Source: Tautonia sp040717455
GTDB taxonomy: Bacteria > Planctomycetota > Planctomycetia > Isosphaerales > Isosphaeraceae
Assembly (NCBI RefSeq): GCF_040717455.1
Contig: NZ_JBFEFH010000008.1
Span: 1 to 64,000 of the forward strand
Direction: 5' to 3'
Length of the DNA: 64,000 nucleotides
Below the pieces are notes generated by a model. It was not told where the DNA came from, made no database searches, and saw nothing but the letters and a program-made list of their open reading frames with translations. The translations under genes were made by a program, and so were the position numbers. Each line of letters opens with the position of its first letter. Positions within the stretch are counted from its first letter, which is position 1. Below, piece by piece: positions 37,183-44,867 of the stretch.

Positions 37183-37234
37183 TCGGCCGGCCCCCCCGGC
37201 CACCCCGGGGGGCCTCGTGATCGTGACACATGTG

Positions 37235-37270
37235 CATCGGCCAGGGCCCTTCGTAAGGCCCTGGCCGATG
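37235..37270 (+). terminator. 14-bp perfect hairpin after the giant secreted protein
   Basis: Arms 37235-37248 and 37257-37270 are exact reverse complements around an 8-nt loop. It lies 52 bp after the stop and before the ABC transporter operon on the same strand. No strong U-tract follows. Confidence 0.65.
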
Positions 37271-37398
37271 GTCGTTGCGGGGCGTGGCGCCGACCCGGGA
37301 ACGATCCGATCGAAATGCCTCTTGCGATGGGGGATCGAAGGAGTCACGATTGAGAGCCTCTCGGATCCGTCAGGGTTTCACCGGAAGGAGGTTTCTTG

Positions 37399-39018
37399 AT
37401 GGAACAACCCCCCTCCGAGTCATCCGACTCGGTGCTGGTCGCTCGGGTGCTCGGCGGTGCTCGCGTCTGCTCGAAGCTTCGACTGCGTTGTGTGGGTGTG
37501 TGGCTTGCTCTGTTGGCGGCGACGGTCGCGGCGAATTCGGCCCAGGGCCGGGATGCGTTCGATGAGGTTGTGAGGTCCGGCCGGCTGACGTATGGGAGCG
37601 ACATGGAAGGGGGCGGCCCCTTCGCCTACCTCGACCCGGATGACCCCGGCCGGCTGGTCGGGTTCGAGGTCGAGTTGATGGATGCCCTGGCCGATCGGCT
37701 GGGGGCCGAGGCCGAACTGGCCCAGGGGCAGTGGGACCAACTGCTCAACGTGCTGTCGGCCGGCAACGTCGACACGGTGGTCAACGGCTACGAGCTGACC
37801 CCGGCCCGCGTGCGGGGCCACCGGGCGACCCGGCCGTATTACCTCTTCCAATTGCAGGTGATGGTGCGCAAGGGGTCGTCGATCCGATCATGGGACGACC
37901 TGAGGCAGCCAAAGCCCGGCGGCGGGCGGTGGCGGGTCGGCGTGCTCGGCGGTTCGTCGGCCGAGCGATTCGCCGAGGAGGAGCACGACGGGACGGTCGA
38001 GATCCGTGCCTACACCGGCGCGACCGACGCCATGATCCAGGTGCTCAGCGGGCAGCTCGACGCGACGCTCCAGGACTTGCCCGCCGCGCGGTTCTATCAG
38101 CCCCAGTTCCCCGAACTGGAGAACGTCGGCCCCCCGGAAGGGTTGGGATATTATGTCATCTACGTGCGAAAGGACGAGGATCGGCTGGCCGAGGCGCTCG
38201 ATCGGGGGATCGCCGGGCTGATCGAGGATGGCACGCTTGAGCGCATCTACCGGAAATATGACATCTGGACGGACGCCCAGGAGCGGCTGGCCGGGCTGGA
38301 CGCCGAGGCACTTGCCGCCGAGATCGCCGGCCTGAGTCGCGAGTCGGAACGCGGCTGGCGGCTGGTCTGGAAGTACAGGGATCACCTGCTGCGGGCGGCC
38401 GGGACGACGGTTTTTCTGTCGGTCGTGTCGATGCCGATCGCGATCCTCGTCGGGCTGGTCCTGGCGATCGGACGCCTGTACGGACCGGCGGTCGTGCGGG
38501 TCCCGTTCACGATGTATGTGGAATTGATCCGCGGCACGCCCTTGATGCTGCAATTGTTCGTCTTGTTCTACCTGGCCAATTTGCCGCCGTATGTCGCGGG
38601 AATCCTGGGCCTGGCGATCAATTATTCGGCCTATGAGGCGGAGATCTACCGCGCGGGGTTGCAGGCGATTCCGGGCGGGCAGATGGAGGCGGCCCTGGCC
38701 CTGGGGATGCCGAGGTGGATGGCCTTGCGGCGGGTGGTGGTGCCGCAGGCGGTCCGGATCGTCATCCCGCCGGTCACGAACGACTTCATCGCGTTGTTCA
38801 AAGACAGTTCGGTCTGCTCGGTGATCACGATCATCGAGCTGAGCAAGCAGTACCAGATCCTCGCCAATAGCACGGGAGGGGTGCTCGAATTTGCATTCGT
38901 GTGCGCCTTGCTGTACCTGGCGATGAGCCTGCCGTTGTCGTGGTTGTCCCGATGGTCCGAGCAGCGTCTCCGAGGAGGCGACACGTCCCGAGCGACGAAG
39001 AGGGGGGCCCCCGAATGA
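37399..39018 (+). CDS. Polar amino-acid ABC transporter: binding protein fused to permease
   Basis: A 539-residue protein from ATG 37399 with GGAAGGAGG 8 bp upstream. An N-terminal hydrophobic segment (about 29-46) is followed by an SBP_bac_3 domain (about 52-290: LTYGSDMEGGGPFAYL, GFEVELMDALADRLGA, VRKDEDRLAEALDRGI). A HisM/GlnP-type permease occupies about 325-520, with ELIRGTPLMLQLFVLF, the EAA-type loop EAALALGMPRWMALRRVVVP and NDFIALFKDSS. The two parts are usually separate genes, though such fusions are known in Gln transporters. It forms the membrane component of an amino-acid importer with the ATPase encoded next. Confidence 0.92.
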   Translation: MEQPPSESSDSVLVARVLGGARVCSKLRLRCVGVWLALLAATVAANSAQGRDAFDEVVRSGRLTYGSDMEGGGPFAYLDPDDPGRLVGFEVELMDALADRLGAEAELAQGQWDQLLNVLSAGNVDTVVNGYELTPARVRGHRATRPYYLFQLQVMVRKGSSIRSWDDLRQPKPGGGRWRVGVLGGSSAERFAEEEHDGTVEIRAYTGATDAMIQVLSGQLDATLQDLPAARFYQPQFPELENVGPPEGLGYYVIYVRKDEDRLAEALDRGIAGLIEDGTLERIYRKYDIWTDAQERLAGLDAEALAAEIAGLSRESERGWRLVWKYRDHLLRAAGTTVFLSVVSMPIAILVGLVLAIGRLYGPAVVRVPFTMYVELIRGTPLMLQLFVLFYLANLPPYVAGILGLAINYSAYEAEIYRAGLQAIPGGQMEAALALGMPRWMALRRVVVPQAVRIVIPPVTNDFIALFKDSSVCSVITIIELSKQYQILANSTGGVLEFAFVCALLYLAMSLPLSWLSRWSEQRLRGGDTSRATKRGAPE

Positions 39019-39761
39019 TCGAGGTGTCTGGATTGGTCAAGCGGCACGGGGCACTCGAGGTGCTCCGCGGGATCGACCTGAGGGTCGGCCGAGGCGAGGT
39101 CGCGGTGGTGGTCGGCCCGTCGGGCAGCGGCAAGAGCACCTTCTTGCGCTGCCTGAACGGCCTGGAGCGGTTCCAGGGGGGGGCGGTCGTGGTGGATGGC
39201 CTGCCGCTCGATGCGTCGCTGGCCGATCGCCGTCGGGAGGCGGTCCTGCGCCAGATCCGGACGCGGGTGGGGATGGTCTTCCAGAGCTTCAACCTGTTCC
39301 CGCATCGGACGGTCTTGCAGAACGTGACCGAGGGGCCGATCCACGTTTTGGGGGTCGATCGCGAGGAGGCCGAGCGGCGGGCGGTGGCGCTGCTCGACCG
39401 CGTGGGACTGGCCGATCGGATCCTCGCGAGGCCGACGCAGCTCTCGGGGGGCCAGCAGCAGCGGGTGGCGATCGCCCGGGCCTTGGCGATGGAGCCGCGC
39501 GCGATCCTTTTCGACGAGCCGACCAGTGCGCTCGATCCGAGGATGACCGGAGAGGTCCTGGCCGTGATGACCGACCTGGCCAGGGAGGGCCAGACGATGA
39601 TCGTGGTGACGCACGCGATGAGCTTCGCGAGGCGGGTGGCCGACGTGGTGCACGTGTTCGACCAGGGGGTCGTGGTGGAGTCGGGGACGCCGGAGGAGGT
39701 GCTGGAGAACCCGAGCCAGGAGGCGACTCGTCGATTCCTCACGGAGACGGTGGCGGCGTGA
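39015..39761 (+). CDS. Polar amino-acid ABC transporter ATP-binding protein
   Basis: A 248-residue ATPase from ATG 39015; the start overlaps the permease stop (ATGA), so the two are translationally coupled. Walker A is GPSGSGKST (34-42), the Q-loop is FQSFNLFPH, the signature is LSGGQQQRVAIARAL, Walker B is AILFDEPTSALD and the switch His is in VVTHAMSFA. It is complete and of normal length for GlnQ/HisP-type subunits, powering import by the fused binding protein/permease. Confidence 0.95.
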   Translation: MIEVSGLVKRHGALEVLRGIDLRVGRGEVAVVVGPSGSGKSTFLRCLNGLERFQGGAVVVDGLPLDASLADRRREAVLRQIRTRVGMVFQSFNLFPHRTVLQNVTEGPIHVLGVDREEAERRAVALLDRVGLADRILARPTQLSGGQQQRVAIARALAMEPRAILFDEPTSALDPRMTGEVLAVMTDLAREGQTMIVVTHAMSFARRVADVVHVFDQGVVVESGTPEEVLENPSQEATRRFLTETVAA

Positions 39762-39777
39762 TTCGGGGGAGATCTTC

Positions 39778-39808
39778 GCCACGGATGAAACACGGATGGA
39801 ACACGGAT
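39778..39808 (+). repeat. Left inverted repeat flanking the GxxExxY pseudogene
   Basis: A 31-bp sequence built of CACGGATG-type units. It matches the reverse complement of 40380-40410 at 30 of 31 positions. It starts 16 bp after the ABC ATPase stop. Confidence 0.85.
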
Positions 39809-39836
39809 GGGAGAGGGATAAGTGGTCGGATAAGAG

Positions 39837-40217
39837 ATGGGAAGAACGATGGGATTGGAGGAGAAGGGGATTACGGAGCAGGTGATTGGGGCGGCGTTTG
39901 AGGTGCATCGGGTGTTGGGGTATGGATTTTTGGAAAAGGTGTATCAGAAGGCGTTGCAGATGGAGTTGGTGAAAAGGGGGGTGAGGGCGGAACTGGAGGC
40001 GAAGATCAAGGTGATGTACAAGGGGGTGGTGGTGGGAGATTATCAGGCGGATTTGTTGGTGGAGGATCGGGTGGTGGTGGAGTAGAAGGTGGCGAAGACG
40101 TACAACACCGACGATGAACCGCAATTGCTGAATGAGCTGAAAGCGACGGGGATCAAGGTCGGGTTGCTGATCAACTTGGGGCGGGCCAAGGTCGAGTTCC
40201 GTCGGCTGGTGTATTGA
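39837..40217 (+). pseudogene. GxxExxY family protein with in-frame nonsense codon
   Basis: A 126-codon frame from ATG 39837 (or ATG 39849), broken by TAG at 40083-40085 and continuing in the same frame to TGA 40215-40217. Before the stop: ITEQVIGAAFEVHRVLG, the name motif GFLEKVY, DYQADLLVEDRVVVE. After it: KVAKTYNTDDEPQLLNEL, then KATGIKVGLLINLG and RRLVY, the normal family C-terminus. Relatives read VELKA at the stop, so TAG probably arose from a Leu TTG codon by one base change. The catalytic-like acidic/Lys region is thereby cut. The gene sits between 31-bp inverted repeats, suggesting a small mobile or decaying cassette. A sequencing error would restore an intact gene. Confidence 0.85.
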
Positions 40218-40379
40218 ACGCTACGACATCCTGGTTGCTCTTGATAACAGGTTCGCCTCGATCTTTCGATTGAACCACTCTCCCTGCCCTGCCCTGCGTT
40301 GTTCTGCTCTGCCTTGAGCTACCGTCTGCACTCCCTCTCCTGCCCTTCCCTCCCCTCTCCTTCTCGTTCCCTCTCCCTT

Positions 40380-40410
40380 ATCCGTGTCCCATCCGTGTTT
40401 CATCCGTGGC
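40380..40410 (-). repeat. Right inverted repeat flanking the GxxExxY pseudogene
   Basis: Reverse complement of the left repeat with one mismatch. Both copies are followed, toward the pseudogene, by a GGGAGAGGG-type purine run. The enclosed interval is 571 bp. A long pyrimidine-rich stretch (about 40262-40380) lies between the pseudogene and this repeat. Confidence 0.85.
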
Positions 40411-40419
40411 TGAAACCTC

Positions 40420-40453
40420 CCCTCTCCCCCGATCCAGGCGAGGGAGAGGGTGG
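40420..40453. repeat. Partial copy of the REP-like repeat
   Basis: CTCTCCCCCGATCCAGGCG followed by AGGGAGAGGGTGG forms a short imperfect stem like that of the family at 29553. It lies just after the stop of the Tat-exported protein gene. Confidence 0.4.
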
Positions 40454-40464
40454 TTCTCAGGCGA

Positions 40465-41988
40465 TCATCCCAGCCGGGCGACGGCCTCCTGGGCGCGGCG
40501 CATGAGGGGGCTGTCGCGGGTGGCGGAGCCGGGGATCTTGCCGACAATCGCGGCGGCGAGGGCGGGCTGCCAGCGGGGGTCGGAGGCGAGCTGGTGCTCC
40601 TCCCAGGCGGCGGCGCCGTACTTGTAGTCGTGGCTGTCGCGCCCCTTGCGGAAGATGGAGTGGCGGGTGGCGGCGAAGAGGGCGTCGGGGGAACCGCCCT
40701 GGTCGAAGTAGCCGAGGATCAGGGCCGCGGCGCGGCGGTGGTCGTCGCTGATGGCCTCGAAGATCTGGGCGATCGCCTCCTCGCCACTGCCTTCGGGGGC
40801 GATCGGATCCATCGAGGTGAGGACGGGGGAGGCGTCGAGGTTCATCCGCCTGCGGAACAAGGGGACCCAGCCGGCACCTTGCAAGAGGGCGAGGACGCGG
40901 GTGGTCGGGTCGGCCGAGGCGCGGGAGATGTAGTGCAGGGCATTGGCCGCGGTGACGGCGTGCAGGGGGATGATCCCCGGCTCGCGGACGAGCAGCTCGC
41001 TGCCGGAAAGGGCGACGGCGTCCCAGAGGGATTCGGGGGCGATGCCGTCGTTGAGCAGGCGGGCGGCCTCGGCGCCGGCCTCCTCGGGGGAGCCGGAGCG
41101 GATGGCGTCGAGCAGGGTCTCGGTCGCGCCGGCGTCGCGGCGGCCGAGGGCCCAGTCGGCCCGGATCGAGCGGGCCAGTTCCAGGTTCGCCTCATATGGC
41201 CCCTCGGCCGAGGCGGAGCCGCCCTGGGTGTCGAGGATCCCGTAGGAGAGGGAGCGGAGGACCGGCTCGGCGTGCTCCCAGCCGATCGCCTGGAGGGTCC
41301 GCCAGCACTGCATGGCGAAGATCGGCTTGTGGCCGATGTTCCGCCAGTCGCGGACGGCGCAGTGCCAGAAGGGTTCCATCGCCTCGGCGGCCCCGGCGTA
41401 GCGGGCGACGGCGGCGGTAGCGGTGTCGGCGGCGTCGGCATCCCAGGCGTCGAAGGCCGATTGCAAGTCGGCGACGGCCCGGGAGGGGCCGGGCAGGCGG
41501 GCGTCGTCGACCTTCGAGAGGGTCCAGTCCCCTTCCTGGACGTCCTGGGCCTGGGAGGACTTGAAGTTGTCGAGGGCCCAGAACATGGGCAGGAGGCGGT
41601 CCTCGACCGGGGCCGTCTGGCCGAGGAGGTGGGCCGAGTTCATGACCATGACCGCGTGGAACTTGAAGCCGACGGGCCGGGGCTTGATGTTCCGGATGCC
41701 GGCCAGGAAGAGGCCGGCCAGCAGGTCGCGGTAGGAGAGGCCGGCGTCGAGCTGCTCGACGGCCTTGTCGAGGGCCTGCTCGCGCGGGGTCTCCTCGATC
41801 CAGCGGACGACCGGCTCGATCTCGGGCCGGAAGCGGACGGCCTCGGGTTCGAGGGACATCTCGGCGGCCCGGGCGGGGGTGATGGCGCCGAGCGTCGCCC
41901 AGGGGCCGAGCCCGGCCCCCAGGCCGACGGCCGAGGCCGACTGGAGGAACGTCCGGCGGGATCGGTTCGGTGGGGTCGGTGTCTTCAT
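40465..41988 (-). CDS. Tat-exported protein of unknown function
   Basis: A 507-residue protein from ATG 41988. The N-terminus has a twin-arginine signal (SRRTFLQSASAVGLGAG, cleavage near ARAAE), so it is exported folded, perhaps with a cofactor. The mature part is mainly alpha-helical, rich in Ala, Trp and Glu, with HAVMVMNSAHLLGQ, FWHCAVRDWRNIGHKPI and ALHYISRA stretches containing several His. I recognise no domain. Helical repeats and clustered His residues suggest a binding or enzymatic role, but nothing firmer. It stands alone on its strand before the EamA gene. Confidence 0.75.
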   Translation of the reverse strand: MKTPTPPNRSRRTFLQSASAVGLGAGLGPWATLGAITPARAAEMSLEPEAVRFRPEIEPVVRWIEETPREQALDKAVEQLDAGLSYRDLLAGLFLAGIRNIKPRPVGFKFHAVMVMNSAHLLGQTAPVEDRLLPMFWALDNFKSSQAQDVQEGDWTLSKVDDARLPGPSRAVADLQSAFDAWDADAADTATAAVARYAGAAEAMEPFWHCAVRDWRNIGHKPIFAMQCWRTLQAIGWEHAEPVLRSLSYGILDTQGGSASAEGPYEANLELARSIRADWALGRRDAGATETLLDAIRSGSPEEAGAEAARLLNDGIAPESLWDAVALSGSELLVREPGIIPLHAVTAANALHYISRASADPTTRVLALLQGAGWVPLFRRRMNLDASPVLTSMDPIAPEGSGEEAIAQIFEAISDDHRRAAALILGYFDQGGSPDALFAATRHSIFRKGRDSHDYKYGAAAWEEHQLASDPRWQPALAAAIVGKIPGSATRDSPLMRRAQEAVARLG

Positions 41989-42192
41989 GGCGGGCCTCGT
42001 CTCGATCAGGTGCCGCGGGTCGGCCCGGCGGGGCGCGGTCGTGCCGGTCCGTGCCGGGCCGTCTGGAAAGGGAACCCTCGGGCCGCTTCGGCGGCCCGGG
42101 AGAGGAGCGGGCGGGATCCCTCCCCCTCTTTATCAGAAGGCGTTCCGCGTCGTGGGGCTAGTCCCTAGTTTCCTGGGAATCGGGCGGAGAAC

Positions 42193-43128
42193 TCAGGGGG
42201 CGTCCTCGCCGGGGAGGGCGAGCGCCGGGGATCGGCGGTGCTCGGCCCGGTCTCGGGAGACGAGGTAGATGCCCCAGCCGACCAGGATTCCCGCGATGAC
42301 CAGCTCCCAGCGGAACGGCTCGCCGCGGATGAGGGTCCCGGCGGCGATGCCGGACAGGGGGGTCATGAAGGCGAGGGTGGCGATCTGGTTGGCAGGGTAG
42401 CGGGAGAGCAGGAGCATCCAGACCGTGAAGACGACCCCGGAGACGGCAAGCCCCTGATAGACGAGGCCCCAGACGGCCCCCGGGGTGAACCGATAGGTGT
42501 CGAGTCCCTCGAAGGCGGCGCTGATGGCGAGGAACATGGGGATGGCCAGCACATACTGCGTGAACAGCAGGGTGGCCGGCCGGATGATGGGGAAGGTCCA
42601 CTTCTGGGCGACCGTCTGGACGCCGAAGATCATGCCGGAGAGGAGCACGATGGCGTCTCCGGCCAGGTTGCCGCCGGCCTGGACGGCGGTCGAGAGCAGG
42701 ACGGCGACCCCCAGGGCCGCGGCGATCAGGCCCATCACCCCCCGCCTGCCGAGCCGCTCGTGCAGCAGGAGCCACGACAAAGGGGCGACGATCAGGGGGT
42801 GGACGTTGATGAAGACCGACGACCGGCCGGCCAGGCTCAGGCCCGTGCCCAGGTTGAAGGTGCCGATCTGGAGCACCGTCAGCAGCGAATGGGCGATCAA
42901 AAGCCGGGTATGCCGCCGCTCGACCCACATCGGCTGGCCCATGACCCGGCAGACGAGGGCCACCACGGGCAGGCCGATGAGGAACCGGAAGACGGCGCAG
43001 CCGAAGGGCGGGATGTCGGGCACGGAGTACTTGACCGCGACGGCGTTGCCCCCCCAGAGGGCGCAGCAGAGCGTCACCCCGAGCACTCCCATGAGGTCGA
43101 GACGGCGGGAGGTCGGCACGGGGGGCAT
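42193..43128 (-). CDS. EamA/DMT family transporter
   Basis: A 311-residue protein from ATG 43128 with ten predicted membrane segments in two EamA repeats. GVTLCCALWGGNAVAVKYS opens the first half, and GDAIVLLSGMIFGVQTVAQK opens the second after a VFINVHPLIVAPLSWLLLHE stretch that matches family members. Members export amino acids or other metabolites, or import nucleotide sugars; the substrate is not determined. The C-terminal tail is hydrophilic and cytoplasmic. Confidence 0.88.
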   Translation of the reverse strand: MPPVPTSRRLDLMGVLGVTLCCALWGGNAVAVKYSVPDIPPFGCAVFRFLIGLPVVALVCRVMGQPMWVERRHTRLLIAHSLLTVLQIGTFNLGTGLSLAGRSSVFINVHPLIVAPLSWLLLHERLGRRGVMGLIAAALGVAVLLSTAVQAGGNLAGDAIVLLSGMIFGVQTVAQKWTFPIIRPATLLFTQYVLAIPMFLAISAAFEGLDTYRFTPGAVWGLVYQGLAVSGVVFTVWMLLLSRYPANQIATLAFMTPLSGIAAGTLIRGEPFRWELVIAGILVGWGIYLVSRDRAEHRRSPALALPGEDAP

Positions 43129-43320
43129 CGGCGGGCCTTTGCGGGGGTGGGAGGGTCAACCTGCGGCGGCGGCGGGAGGGAGGGAGCCTTATTGTTCTCC
43201 GTCGGGGGGCCGGGGTCAACCCGACGAGCGTGTTCGGGGGCCGGGGCGGCGGGGCGCGGACGGCGAACGCTCCGGGGGCGTCGGGCCGGATCCCAACACC
43301 AGTGGGGGGCGAGCTGCGGC

Positions 43321-44442
43321 TCAGGAGCGTCGGGCGGCGGCGGCCAGGGCTCGCCGGGCGCGGCGATTGAGCGGCGCCGGGCGGTCGGCCAGGGCGTTGC
43401 GGAGCGCCCCGGCGCCCGATTTGGGCGAGGACGGGGCGACGGCGGCGGGTTCGTTTCGTAACGGGGGCGGCGGGGGGGCGGTGGGATTGGTTTCGGCCGC
43501 GATTGAGGGGGGGACGGGGGAGGGATCGGCCGGTCGCTCGGGAGCGAGCCGCCGCGGGGCGCGTTCGGGGCGGGGGCCGGGAGGGGCCGGGGGCGGTGCC
43601 GAAGCGTGCGCTTGTGTCTGCGACTGCGCGGACGATTCGAGCGCCTGGAGACGGCGCAATTCGTTTGAGGCGAAGGAGAAGCGTCGGCGGGCGTCGGCGG
43701 CGTAGCGTTCAAGGAGGCGGATGGCGGGCGGGTCGTCGGCATCGAGGCCGAGGGCGGCGTCGGTCCGGGCGCGGTCGTCCCGGGCGTCGAGGAAGGCGGT
43801 CAGCCGGTCGCGGAGGGCGGCGACGGTGCGCGCAACCAGGTCGAGGCCGGGTCCGTGGCCGGGGTCGCCGAGGTCGAGATCCCAGGGGCCGGAACCTTCC
43901 CGGGCGAAGGACGAGACGCCGAGCAGGTCGAGGGCGAGGTCCCAGGTCTCGTGCGTCCAGCCGTCGTGGCGGTTGAGGGCGTCGTCCACCTCGTCCCAGC
44001 GGTCGAGGAGCCAGAGGACACCGTGCCGCGACTGGAGCAGGCGGGGCTGGATGACCTCGGGGCGTCGGGAGAGGGTCGCGGCCTGCTGGGCGACGGCGGC
44101 GGCGCGGTCGTCGTCCCAGGATTCGTCGGCGCGCTGGGCGTGTTCGAGCCGGGCGGCGGAGATGCGGGCCTCGCAGAATTCCAGACGCACGGACTCGGCG
44201 CAGAGGCGATCGAAGTGGTACTGCTGGGCGGCGCCGGAGGGCCGGTAGTCGAGGCGCCAGTCTGCCTGACGCTCGGTGATGGCGGCGGCCATGTCGGCCG
44301 GGGGGCGGCTGCCGATGCTCGACAGGCCATGGGTGCGGGCGTTCTGGCTCGACTGCGCCTTGCCCTCGGCGGTCTTCGGGCCGGTGGAGAGCAAGGCGTT
44401 CAGGCGGTTGGCGATCGTCTGCTTCAGCGTTGCGGCGGCCAT
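43321..44442 (-). CDS. Hypothetical protein with an N-terminal STGPKT-EGK-HGL motif
   Basis: A 373-residue protein from ATG 44442. The first 40 residues read ANRLNALLSTGPKTAEGK then SSQNARTHGL, a motif common at the start of many planctomycete and acidobacterial hypothetical proteins. Residues about 45-260 are helical, with many Arg, Trp and acidic residues. The last 110 residues are a Pro/Ala/Arg-rich, probably disordered tail. Function is unknown; the basic motif could contact nucleic acid. Confidence 0.65.
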   Translation of the reverse strand: MAAATLKQTIANRLNALLSTGPKTAEGKAQSSQNARTHGLSSIGSRPPADMAAAITERQADWRLDYRPSGAAQQYHFDRLCAESVRLEFCEARISAARLEHAQRADESWDDDRAAAVAQQAATLSRRPEVIQPRLLQSRHGVLWLLDRWDEVDDALNRHDGWTHETWDLALDLLGVSSFAREGSGPWDLDLGDPGHGPGLDLVARTVAALRDRLTAFLDARDDRARTDAALGLDADDPPAIRLLERYAADARRRFSFASNELRRLQALESSAQSQTQAHASAPPPAPPGPRPERAPRRLAPERPADPSPVPPSIAAETNPTAPPPPPLRNEPAAVAPSSPKSGAGALRNALADRPAPLNRRARRALAAAARRS

Positions 44443-44867
44443 TGGGGAGGGCTCCAGCAGAAGGTGAGGATTCAAAGGAGGTGGTGTGCGCGGGCGTTCG
44501 GTGCCGGGAGACGCGTCGGGCGAGCGTGGCGCGTCCGTCAATAACATCGAGAATGGGACGAGGCTTAATTGCGGAAAATTGGGGAAAGAGGATAAATTTC
44601 GCGATTTCGAGGGTTTTGCCGAGGGGCCACGGCGGGGATGGGGGCCGCCTGCGTTCCCGGAGGAGAGGCCGGGCAGGTTGAATGGGGGGCGATGTGACCT
44701 GGGGGGGTGGAGACCGGCTGTGGGGTGGGGGTTGGGGACGATCGGGAGAGGTCGGGAGGGGGGAGAGGGCTGAGGATCGAGGGGGGCGTGTTCAAGGCGA
44801 TCGTTAAGAGGGTGAGGGAGGAGCGTTCTCCCTGCGGCGTGGCTGTCACCTACTTCTTTCGAGGCGA
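44443..44867. other. 425-bp divergent gap with AT-rich patch and G-rich tract
   Basis: No gene. It separates divergent genes and should carry two promoters. An AT-rich patch at about 44563-44620 is unusual for this DNA and is the best place for promoter elements. A plus-strand G-run region at about 44700-44770 has many GGG-GGGGGG runs that could fold into G-quadruplexes. Confidence 0.5.

Noticed and set aside
33274..37347. A 1357-residue minus-strand open frame antisense to the giant secreted protein
   Set aside because: No motif and Arg/Gly/Glu-rich composition; the plus strand shows several recognisable domains.
33026..40464. A replication origin proven by DnaA boxes at the skew switch
   Set aside because: Only the compositional change is seen; no cluster of TTATCCACA-like boxes and no dnaA or dnaN gene, so it is kept as a hypothesis only.
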